The position numbers were made by a program, and so were the translations under genes. Under the pieces are notes generated by a model, which worked only from the letters and a program-made list of their open reading frames with translations, ran no database searches and was not told the DNA's origin. This document shows positions 1 to 10,700 of a stretch of DNA of 64,000 nucleotides, piece after piece (positions within the stretch are counted from its first letter, which is position 1; each line of letters begins with the position of its first letter). Source of the stretch: Oscarella lobularis (lineage: Eukaryota > Porifera > Homoscleromorpha > Homosclerophorida > Oscarellidae). The stretch lies in assembly GCF_947507565.1 (NCBI RefSeq), contig NC_089181.1, positions 2,303,614 to 2,367,613 on the forward strand, given 5' to 3'.

Positions 1-2107
1 TGACTAGGGAGGCGTGCTTTTGTATCACCCTTGATGCCGTTGGGCGACCACTAGGCCACCCTGGGGAAAGTTCAGCCAAGCTAGCCACGAGCTCTGACTC
101 CTCTGCGCACGTCGGGTGTATATATGTATATATATGCATGCACGTAGTAACAAGAGTACATTTTGGTCAGCCTACCACAGGGTAGGGTGTGACAAAGGTT
201 GGTGGTTCTAATTTCCCAGACGTGCCAGAGCGGCACCTTACCCCAATGGATCTTTCCTATTGTCGATGGCGGCTTGAGTGCTTCGCGACCAGTTGTCAAA
301 TTGGTCTCGCTGATAGGCGTCCAATTCGTCCTGCAATTCCAAAGCTTCTCGCCGAAAAGCTTTGAATCCAGCTAAGTCGTTCAAGAGCTGCTCCGCCGTT
401 TCCAGAGTGTCCTTCACTTTCGCTTCCATTTGACGAGCAAACACGACGTTGTTAACGACGTCGGAGAGATTTTTGCCCTTTGCCGCAGATACGGAATCTC
501 GGGTCTCGTTTGATGACAACGACGCAGCGCCACTTCCACTGTGAACAGAATAGTCGTCTCGCATGGACTTGACGTAAGCCGCCAGCTGACCCAGGAGCGT
601 CTCTCTAAGAATGAACATGCATGAATTGAGAAAGTACGAGGATTTGACTACCTCTCTGACGCCAATTCCGTACTGATCTTTGGACGCTTGATAAGCTCCT
701 TGAACCTTTGAAACTCTCGTAAAAGCTAAACAAATGCTACTAAACCAAAAATCTTTTTAATTGAACAAGCACTCTCTGAAACCTGATGAGCTGATGCCTT
801 GATGTCGCGAAATTGTCTCCTCAGTTTTCCTGCAATTCGACTCTCCGCCGGAGCCATTAGTCGCTCATATTGGCTAACAGCCGCCGTCCAGAGAGGTTGC
901 GTGTACGGATTATACTGCAAGGGATTCAAACCGGAAAAGGCCGAAAACGCCTCCGACGTACGCAACTCGTCGCTCTCCTGTGAACTAAGTAAACGTACCA
1001 AATGCTCGTGCACAGTTCGAAGCGTCGAAATCTACAGAAATAAGAATTGGGGCTTCTTTGGCGGCGTTTTTTATCGTGATCTCCTATGCATACTTCTTCG
1101 AGTCTTCGTCCAAACTGCTGCACTCCTTCAGCGGAGTATTTCTCCCCTTTCCACGGATGCGGTCCATAGCGCTTCCACATCTGCCCGGTCAACTGTTCCA
1201 CGGCACTCGCCCATTTCTCGCAGACCATCTGCCCCATGGCCAACGATTCCTTCACGGCGTGATAGGGTCCACGCCAGAAGTCCAATTCGCCGAGCTGACG
1301 CTGCACGAAACAGCACAACGCACCGCCAACGACGTCCATCAGACGAACCATGCGTCGTTCGGGATAAGGCGGCTCGAAATCGGTCTGTTTCCACACTTCG
1401 TCGAGCGTGTCCTGCGTCACTTCGACGAGCTCGACGGCGTCGACGAGCGCTCGTTCGCCGACCGACGCAAAATCTTTAGCCATCGTTTGCAAGAGCTCGC
1501 GAAAGTGAGCGGCGCGTTCGCGCGCGTCCAACTTCGAACCGGAAACGGACGATTCGACCCAATATTGAAATTCGTCGACGGGCGTGAGAATGCCGCCCAA
1601 GCTCGCGTTCTCGTCCGCGACGCGAGACGATTTCTTTCCCTGACGTCGAATGACGCTGCCCAAGCCGGCTTCCAATTCGCCGAGGAGATTCTGCAATTTT
1701 GGATCGAAATTGCGACTGTACGCGTCGTCTTGGAGAAGAAGCGGCGCGTAGACGCGACGCACCGCGTGATAGAGCGACGACGCCGGCGAATCGTCGAGCA
1801 TCGACGAAACGAACACGTTGCTATGTACGTTGTCAGGGGTGACGACCGTCGGACGAAGTTTGAAGAAGACGAGAAGGTTCGCGTCGTCGACGACGCCCGT
1901 TTCGTTCGGCGGGCGGATTTTGTTGCTCAAGCCGATTTTTTTCGCGCCTTCGCGTCGCGCCGCCAAGAGGGGAACGTTGCCGTCGTCGAGAAAGGAGTTG
2001 AGCGCTGTCGACGTCGTCAGATCGACGATCGACGCGTCGGCGCTGCTGACGCCGAAATAGTTTGACGTCGTTGCGAGAACGAACGCTTTGCGCGAGTCGT
2101 CCGACAT
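1..2107 (-). CDS. DYNC2H1: Cytoplasmic dynein 2 heavy chain 1, N-terminal part (partial)
   Basis: Heavy chain of the dynein-2 motor that drives retrograde intraflagellar transport in cilia. Four exons encode the N-terminal tail: 1094-2107, 783-1031, 652-725 and 242-604, with GT-AG junctions and consistent phases (0, 0, 2). The start at 2107 (MSDDSRKAFVLATTSNYFGV) matches the family's conserved opening. Further conserved blocks are NFDPKLQNLLGELEAGLG, GILTPVDEFQYWVE, LTGQMWKRYGPHPWK, GLNPLQYNPYTQPLW and GKNLSDVVNNVVFARQ. The last visible exon ends in phase 2 at 242 before a GTAAGG donor. I could not place another exon in 1-241, so the motor and the rest of this ~4300-residue family must lie outside the window to the left. 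The start is about 360 bases from COMMD8, head to head. Confidence 0.93.
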
Positions 2108-2468
2108 GTTTTTTCTCTCGGGTTCTCAACGGAGACCCTGTTGGAAGCGAATGTGCTTATCAATAGTCTCTGGTAGCTCTTTAGTGTGGAGAAAGAGACG
2201 AAGAAGAGCAGAGCGATCCTCCTACAGTCTACAAGCGTAAACTCACCTCGTGCCTAATCATTACGGCACTCGTAACACTGGTCTACTCCAATATTGAATA
2301 ATCGCAGGGAGACTAAACAAGTGTCTACAAAGTGTATGAAAATAAAAGAGTTTGAGGCAGGATTTAACTTTAACTTTTATAGCATGAAAATTTCGCGCTT
2401 TCTAATCCGGGCGAGATGCTAAGTGCGTTAACCCTTAGGAGATAGCGAGTTTCGTGCCGTTTCACGCA

Positions 2469-3232
2469 ATGGAGGACCTTCAGATTCTAGCTAAAGCCTC
2501 CGCAGATCAAGTCGAGAAGGTACGTTGCAAACGCAGTGAGTCGGGGCTCCCATCGGTTCCTCGCAGCTTCTTCACGCCGTTTGCGACTCTCTTTGCGGAC
2601 GAAAGGGCCCGAGATTCCAAGACTACAACCGAATAGTAAAAATAACCTCGTGGAATGGACTCCTAGCCGCTTGCGAGCAGCTCGTAAAGACGTCGATTTG
2701 TCTCAAACCTAAAGAGGCGAGTCTCCACTTCCAAGTCCGCGTACAAAGGGATAAGAGTTGAATCTGTGCAGCTTTCCGAGCACCTGACTATCCTGCCTGA
2801 CGCTCATCGCGCCGTTGCCAGCAGTTGTCTATTAGCTAGACGCGACGACGTGGTCGGAGCATTGAAAAATGCCGTTGCCGGCATCAGTCAAGCGAGACTC
2901 AAAGACTTTGACTGGAACTTAAAGGTAGTCAGTCTTCAGCACCGCGGAGGTTCTTTTTTCCCCAGTGAGACTTTCTCCTGACAGTTGGTATTATCGAGTG
3001 ACAAGATTGCCTCCGTTCAAGAGCCGCTCGTCGCTGTCGATTTGTCTGTGGAGGACGCGAACGAGGAAACGCGACACGTGTCGGTTGAGATGAGCAAGGA
3101 AGAGCTAAAGAGCATGATCACGTCTCTTGAAGCAGCCAACAAGGTAAAAATTTGTTAACAAAAAAAAGCACAGGGTGTAGACAATGTTTGATACCTGGGT
3201 TTTCTTAGGTGGTCCAACAACTGAAGGCCTAG
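2469..3232 (+). CDS. COMMD8: COMM domain-containing protein 8
   Basis: Subunit of the COMMD/CCDC22/CCDC93 Commander complex involved in endosomal recycling (family knowledge). Five exons: 2469-2519, 2567-2734, 2772-2924, 2985-3143, 3209-3232; all coding lengths are multiples of three and all junctions GT-AG, giving about 184 residues, the usual size. The C-terminal COMM domain is clear: LKDFDWNLK, then LSSDKIASVQEPLV, and SLEAANKVVQQLKA just before the stop, closely matching vertebrate COMMD8 rather than the other nine COMMDs. The N-terminal helical part includes LLHAVCDSLCG and FQDYNRIVK. The last exon is only 24 bases. The gene is head-to-head with DYNC2H1 and convergent with the C1orf198-like gene, whose stop lies 72 bases away. 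Confidence 0.92.
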
Positions 3233-3303
3233 TGACTACCCAAGTAGTGTACAGTGCGTTTTTACGTCCTTTATATCTGACTAACCTGATCGCTTCTTGC
3301 CTG

Positions 3304-4383
3304 TTACCAATTGTCTAAAAATCCGAATCCTGTCGCTTTGGCCTGAAAAAAATGAGAATCTTCACCATACACGCGTGTACATCTCTATCTATGCATTCCC
3401 TTACGTCAGACTTCTCCGCAGAAGCAGCGCTGCCGTTGCTTTGTTTTGCTACTAGGGGGTCTTGTACCTCCTCCTTTTCCTCCTCCTTCTCTTTCGACTC
3501 CATTATTTTCTGCTTCTCGTTATCTTCGTCAACTTCCGGCGGCGACGAAGTGAGCGCCGCCGCCGCTGTCGTCGTCGTCATCGTCGTTTCGTCGTCGGGA
3601 ATCGTCGCCATTTGAGCCGATCCGCGTCGTTGTCCCGACGCGGCGGCGGCGGCGGCGGCGGCGAGAAGTTCCTCGAGTCGACTCGCGACCGACGCCGATC
3701 GCGGTATTTCGTTCGGTTCGCTCGAAACGCCCTTTTCGTCCGACACCGAATCGCGCGATATCTCCGACGCGCGACTCGCTGGCCGATCGTCGCCGCCGCC
3801 GTCATCGTTTTTCGTTCGTCGACGCGATCGTCGCGGGCCCTTGTCGCGTTTCGGCTTCGGCGGCGGCGGCGGCGTGCTCTCGAAGCGGCCTCGCTCGCCC
3901 AAGTTGGCTAAGGAGAGCGCCGTTTGACTCTAATGAACGTTTGTTTAGACTTCACTACATCTACGCTTTTGGTGCTTCGAAAAAAAAATATACTGTACCT
4001 TTGTCTCCCAGCTGAAGTCGCCCGAGAATTCGTCTTTGTACGTGATCGATACCTAGGGGGAGGGGTTCTGTCGACGGCTAGATTTTAGTCTTTCTTGTCT
4101 CGCTCACGTCTCCGTCTTTGTAATGGACCACTTCTTCGCCCGATGACAATTTGAGGCGAGGAAATAGCGAAGTCCACTTCCGGCTACCTGATTCGCTCCC
4201 TTCGTTGCCCTTTCCCATGAAGTGCTCGTTGAGAAGGGCGTCGCGTTCGACGGGAGACATCGCCGTCCAGCGGTCGCCGTGTTCGGAGGCAATTTGACGC
4301 GTTTCCGAGGCGATCTTTCGCGTGAGAGAGAGATTCGACGAACCGAAGTAGTCCATGAAGCGATCGTACGTTGACGAACTCAT
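3304..4383 (-). CDS. C1orf198 homologue (DUF4706 protein)
   Basis: Homologue of human C1orf198, a widely conserved animal protein of unknown function. Four exons: 4108-4383, 3999-4052, 3405-3929, 3304-3342; total 297 residues (human 327). Family-specific stretches are the N-terminal DYFGSSNLSLTRKIASE and FPRLKLSSGEEVVHYKDGD, the small exon reading VSITYKDEFSGDFSWETK, and the extreme C terminus TGFGFLDNW, which is nearly identical to the human end and lies in a 39-base last exon. The middle (exon 3) is low complexity: proline-rich, an 8-9 residue alanine run, and a KEKEEEKEE acidic segment, so it is probably disordered. A naive reading through the last donor gives a false C terminus; the GTAAGG donor at 3404 and the terminal motif show the correct one. 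Confidence 0.9.
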
Positions 4384-4482
4384 TCTTCGCTACAATCGAA
4401 TGGACACAGCCACAGAGATTCCAGGGGGAGACTTTCGCACCAGGTGGGCGGACTATTCTTGTCTAGCACGCTACTCTAGGCG

Positions 4483-7400
4483 ATGGGAAGGGGCAAACGT
4501 CTGGCAAGTAGACGTAAGCGAGGTCTCTCTGGGCAAAATCGACGCAAACGACGCGCCAAGCAGTCAGAAGAGCCCAGAACGAGGTGCCACGGCCCTATTC
4601 TGTCTGCTTCGTTTCTGATGGATGTGGTAGACCTGTTCATGCAGAGGTGGATGCCGCTGCACCCGTTGATGTATCGGTTGAAGAAAGTGCTTCTGTACGT
4701 TGACTACTTGGCTGAAGGATATTGACTGATTTGGCTTGCTGCTCCTTCATAAGGATGATACGGAAAGCGATGAAGAACCGACGGTCTATCAGCGATTGCT
4801 AGACTCACTGACCGTTCAGCCAACATTGGAGACGACAAAAGATAAAACGCTGTCAACTTCATCTGAAGAAGTACAGTGCAATGAGAGGTGCTATGACTGG
4901 ATATAGATTTTCTTACCAGGATGAAGGCGAGGAGGTGGAATTGAACGATGAAAAGAAATCAGATGGCGACAGTGAACCTGAGGAAGTTGCTGAAGATGAA
5001 ACAAGCAGAGAAACTGACGGTACATACTGTGAGAGCACCACCATGTGATATATGAAGCTAATCTAGCAGGGCTACCGGCCTCTGATCCGTTCTGTCAACA
5101 TTTTGAAGTAAATTTCTCTGACGAAGACGTCGAAAAACTAAGGACTAAAGGTTCAGGATCAACGAGCCAGAATTCAGTAAGCAGATCCGTCCGACTGGGA
5201 AGATTCACCTGATGGGCTTCCGTCATTAGGATCCTATGCTTGGACTGATCTCTTCTGCGTCACCACTAGAGCAGCAAATAATTGATCAAAAATCGACTAA
5301 ATCCACAATTGATACGGTTAGCAGAGTTACCTTATTAACGTCTTCTTGTGACTTTCAGAGCAGATTCGGACGAGGCTAGTGAACCACTGGAAAACCGTCA
5401 ACAATCCAGAAACTAAAGATAAAGAAACGAGTACTATAGACAATTTCTGGCAAATACGTAGGTGCAGGCTCTGTGCTTTGCAGAACATGCCTTCTTCACT
5501 CCACTTCAGGAGAGCCTCTTTTCACACATCAGCAACTATAGGGTAATATTTTCATCAATTTGAGGCCTGCATACCCATGTACATCAATAGGATCTTCTGT
5601 ACGTTCAACGTGACTTTGAAAACGGCGAGGAGATTCGACGTCTCTACTGTCTCCACGCACTCAATCACGTTCTGAAGTGAGGACTCTCAGTCGCCAGAGA
5701 GCAAAGACCGTTTATAGGATTATTTTTCAGATCCCGGCACAGAGTAATGAAGAACAATTCTCGGCTGAGGCAAGTGCTCGAAAGCGGCGCAGACGCACCG
5801 TAAGAAAGTTGAAGCTGACGACATGCGTTGAAAGACAATGATCATTTTTAGGGAGTGTCTTGACCAGGGTATGACGAGGCCCAAAGTTCTCATCTTAGTC
5901 CCATTCAGAAACTCCGCTCTGCGCGTCATTGAGACGATGACAAAGCTGTTGATGACAGAGGAAAAAGTAAGTAAACGCTTATGATCCAGTGCAACCTCTT
6001 CCGATTCAAAATGGCGCTCTCAGATGACAGTGGGCAACAAGAAACGCTTCAGGGACGAATACGGTGCCGTGCCTGAAGAAGAAGAAGAAGTCGAAAGGGT
6101 GGTCAAAAAACCAGGTTACGATTGTATCAGATGACTCGTTTGCACTTACGTCAAACTCTACTGCAGAATCATTTGACTTGACGTTTTCTGGAAATACTGA
6201 CGATTGCTTTCGACTTGGTATTCAAGTCCAACGCAAATTCGTCAAACTTTACGCTGAATTCTACTCGTCTGATGTTATTATCGCTTCTCCGCTTGGCTTG
6301 AGAACAGTTATAGGAGCGCCGGGGTTAGTAGGAACTATTCGTTTGGTATTTTTGGTTCTTGCAGTCTCCGCTCTAGAGACAAGTCAAGAGACTATGATTT
6401 TTTATCGTCTATTGAGCTACTTATCCTCGATCAGGCAGATATCTTTCTGATGCAAAACTGGGATCACGTCTTGGTAGAAACGTCGGATTTTTAATTTTAC
6501 CTTACTACTATTCAACCGTTTAGCTTATATTTCAGCATTTGCACCTAATGCCTAGAAACGCACACGGCTGTGATATCTCTCGTTTGCGCACGTGGCACGT
6601 CAATGAATGGCAAGTCATTTCATTGCGCTTGCATTCTAATTCTACGTTCCCTTCTACGGCCTAGGTCTCGGTTCTATCGTCAAACTGTACTTTTCAGCTC
6701 TTTTCTATCTCCAGAAATCAACTCGTTGTACAATAAGCACTTTTTGAGTAAGGGTGAAAGGCCAGAGAATGTTTCTGATACATGTCTGAACAGACTACGG
6801 TGGCAAACTCAAAATAACGGCTAAAGAAGAACGTGGCTGCATCAGTCGAGTAGCAGTCACTGTACCCCAGGTACGGCACCCAACTGCCTTTTTTAGCTTT
6901 CTCACCCTCGCGTAGGTTTTCAAAAGGATACATTGTTCCTCGATTGTTGATATAGCAGACAAGCGATTTGACTACTTTATTACGGAAGTAGGCAGACGCA
7001 AAAAAAACAGAATTGCCTTATTTAATTACTTCATACAGGTTTTGCCTGAGTTTAGAGATCCTCACATGAGTCATACGGCAATATTTGTGCCGTCCTATTT
7101 TGATTTTGTGCGTCTGAGAAATTACTTCAAGAAAGAAGACATTTCTTTTGCCCAGATATGCGAGTATGTACGTAGAAAATGTTTCGGTCAATTCAATTTG
7201 TTCGTTTGCTTAGATATACCTCTAATTCAAACGTATCGAGAGCGCGAACGTACTTCTATCACGGTAATCGTCACTTTTTGCTTTATACCGAGAGATATCA
7301 CTTCTATCGGAGGTATCCCAATTACGCATTGGTATACAATCTCTCTGACCATTTTTAATTAATTTAGGATTCAAATACGTGGTATGCGGCATATCATTTT

Positions 7401-7665
7401 CTACGAACTGCCTCACTATCACGAGTTCTACGTTGAACTGATCAATGCCATGGAATCGGGAATCGATCAGGGCGCTAAGGGTGTCAGAATGGGCAGTCGC
7501 AAAGTGAACGACGGGTCGTTTCACGCAACGTGTACGGCACTCTATTCCCAATTCGATGCCCATCGCCTCGCTCGCATTGTTGGCACAAGCCGATCGAAGC
7601 GAATGCTCAGCGCAAACGAAAATATTCATATGATAGTTACCGGAGACAAAAAAATTCCGCACTAA
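4483..7665 (+). CDS. UTP25: U3 small nucleolar RNA-associated protein 25 (DIEXF)
   Basis: Nucleolar ribosome-biogenesis factor of the small-subunit processome; a degenerate DEAD-box-like fold in the family. Many small exons. The start [14 protein letters not shown] is basic, followed by an acidic stretch (4756-5030) as in orthologues. Recognised conserved blocks: [21 protein letters not shown] around 5590-5660, [16 protein letters not shown] near 5880-5930, [16 protein letters not shown] at 6260-6310, [18 protein letters not shown] near 6420-6465, [20 protein letters not shown] at 7068-7127, and the C-terminal exon [16 protein letters not shown] ending at 7665. The DEAD-like box reads as DQAD, as is usual in UTP25. 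It ends 116 bases from the convergent GTPase gene. Individual exon ends in the first third are uncertain. Confidence 0.9.
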
Positions 7666-7780
7666 TAAGAAATAAGGGTTTGGGATGCCACTATGACTAT
7701 TGTGTCGCATATTACAAATAGGAGATACGTGTACTACCATATTGACAGGGTTACTCGCTATTTACACGCTAATAACATAT

Positions 7781-10700
7781 TTAAGGCGCTTTGCTTGCAC
7801 CGATACCTTTAGAGAAGCTTGATTTGACGTCCGCGCTTAGCTCATCGCTGCCACCAAACTGCCTGATCCACTGAATTGGAGTGCTATCCACCATTTCCTT
7901 CATTCTAAGAATGGGCTTTCGACACTTGACCCACGCGCGTCTCAACTTCAGAAGTTGAGGAGCAGTTGCAGACGTGGGTATGTTCCAGTCCGCATGGAAA
8001 TCTTTTAGATACCTAGCTAAACTGTCGCGGCTGTGATCGGGATTTTCTCGCGATCTCCACGGCATTTTTTGAGTTTCAGCACTAGTACACAGCTGAAAAA
8101 TTGGTTCCTTTGTCATTGGATTACGAGAGCCGTGAAAAGCTGGTAGTAAGTGCTCTTGGCAACTGTGTTTAATTCCCAGCTCCAAATGTCCTTCTTCCTG
8201 ATCACACATTGAGTCACAAATTGGACATTGCTTCGAGCAGCCTCTAAGTCCTTTCCAAAAGCTTTCTTTTGATGCAGCTATGTCCCTTCGAAGCATATCT
8301 TCCATTATAGACGCGGTGGGTGTCCGATTTAGTCGTTCATCCAGATGGCCTACAAATGACTGAGCAAAGCGAGTGGGGTCTCTAACGCCCACGTCCTGAG
8401 GTATGAACTGCAAGACATCCAGAGAAACATTCAACTGAGCTGAAGACACCGATAGCGTCGAGTGGAAGGCGGGGGCATTTCGTCTTCGGCTTCTCGCGAA
8501 TTCGACCAAGTCCGACGTTTTCATTCCCGGACTAAGACTACTTGTCATTTCTCGAGCATCTCCCCACTCCGACACAATTTTTCTTAGAAATGCCTGTTCT
8601 TCTAAAATCCTTTCCTTGACCACGGGAAGCTCTTTGCTTACTACATCCATTTCCAGCCAATTATACCTCTTGTCAAATAGACTTCTAGTAAAAGCCGACG
8701 CGTTTTCACAGTAGTCAAGCACTGCAGTCCAGTCTTCTTTCAGAAAGCTCTCTTCAAATGCGATGCGAGCAGCAGTCGGCCAGTCTGGAATCATCTTCCG
8801 CAGCCTATTTTCAACCTCAACGACAATCTCAATTATTTCCGTCCGACACCAGTCGATCAGACCGCCAAGAATATCTCGAACCAAATATTTCGCGCACCCC
8901 ACGTCGTCTCGAGATTCTCTCAGTAGCGCTTTACATCTTTCGCGAATTTTTTCTTTCTTGTTTTTAAGATCGTCCACTTTGCTTTGGACTTCTGCCTTCT
9001 GCTTTTCTGCAATAACGCTCACACAGCGAAACATGAGGCAATTGACCATGTCGTTGACAAACGGTGGCATTCGCACCGTCATTTCAAATTTTTCTGTAAG
9101 CTGCTCATTCAACCGCAGAATAACGTCTCTGGTCTTTTCTACAGCTTCCTTCACAAATGCATGGTATGTCTGTTCAAGGTCACGGGCTCCTCCTGACGGA
9201 AAGTCTTGAAAAAAGGACCAGACACCCTGCTTCAACCAATAAGCCGCCTCCTCCTTTTGACCGTCTTTGAGCTCCTTGTACGCCACATTTCGTGCGATTC
9301 CGTGAACGCGATTTTTCATTCTGGCAAAAGCCTTATGGTGAACGTAGTCCTTGTAAAAGTCTACAGTTTGGGATATGATAAGAGACGAAAGTTGAGGAAC
9401 CCTATGGTTTAGCGCCACTACTGTGTATGCAGGCTCGTTGAGCTGAAAGACAGCCCGAAAAGCGGCATATACCTCTTTACCAATCTCTTCTTCAGTTTTT
9501 CTCGTCTGTTTCAGGTCGGAATGCACTTCATTAAAATGCCTCCTCCACATTTCGTCAAATGCTTTCTCTAGCTCATCGGTTGACATAACAGTCGTCATTT
9601 TTCGCTCTCTCATTGTTCGGTTTATTCTCTCAACCAAAGACTTTTCAATGCCTTCAGCCTGCATTTGTTCTTTCATGACTCTTTCTCGCGCGTCCCAGTT
9701 TCGTACGTACATGGCCGTTATTTCGTCAATGCGAGCATTCAGTCTGTGAGAAAACAGACTTTTCCAAGAAGGGTTATATTGGCCGGCTTTCAGAGCAGCA
9801 GAGAAGTGCTTTTGAACTTTCTCTTTGAAATGGTTGGCATTAACATTTAGCTCTGTTTTAAAAATGCTACCGAGGTGTGTCAGTTCGGCCAACCTGCTCG
9901 AACTGGACTTGCTAAAATAGGACTGCAGTTGCTTCCGGCATTGATCTGTGTATCCGCCAGGTGCTTCGATGTCGATGTGCTCCTTCACTATTCGATCAAG
10001 TACAGACGCGACTTCACGTCTCTGTTCAATTTGTTGCATGTTCTCAAATTGAAGCAAACTTGCACCAAAGTGCCTTATAGTGGTCCACACAGACCGAGCG
10101 TGCACAGACCACTGTTGCAACGAGGAGAACTCTTCGACATCGCTAACGTGTTTGACCTTCTCTCTGTGAAGCTCAAAGAGCTTTCTTCGCAGTCGGATGC
10201 AGTCGTTCGAGAAGAGAGATGTGGGTAGATTGATTTCTCTTCCATTTCTCGTCTCTGATGCAAAAGCGACTGGAAGCAAAATTAACGAATCAGCGTGAAG
10301 ATTTAAATAATGATTGACGTCGATACTCAATTTTTCGGCCATGTCACTGAGACCCTGCTGCATTTGTATCAGCTGACCTTGTATGTCCTCTGACGTGCGC
10401 TCGAGCTGGTCGCGGAGAACAAAGAGAACGTCAGGTGGAAGTTTGACGACCTCCAAGTTCTTCATTGCAAACACGGCTACTTCGAGTAATTCTTGGAGTT
10501 GCTTTGACAGTTCGCCTTTGTGATTTACGATCACGGCGTGAGAGCATGCCATAGCCATCAATGTGATTTTGTTGTCAAAATCTCTTCCTTCTCCTTCAAC
10601 AGACATCAGGCCCTCGGAGTCCAGAATGAGCAAGTCGAGTTCACTTGTACGCATGTAAGACGCATAGAGTCCTCTGGTGCATCGCCCAGCTCTGGTTACA

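Noticed and set aside
81-130. tRNA-like or alternating TATATG element near the left edge
   Set aside because: Only a short TATATA/TGCATGCA run; no cloverleaf can be drawn.
1-241. A further DYNC2H1 exon near the left edge
   Set aside because: Tried AG sites around 120-170 on the minus strand; none continues the dynein sequence in frame. The region is probably intron.
1058-2065. Long + strand open frame opposite DYNC2H1
   Set aside because: Antisense shadow of the dynein exon; its residues show no family pattern and the minus strand is clearly conserved.
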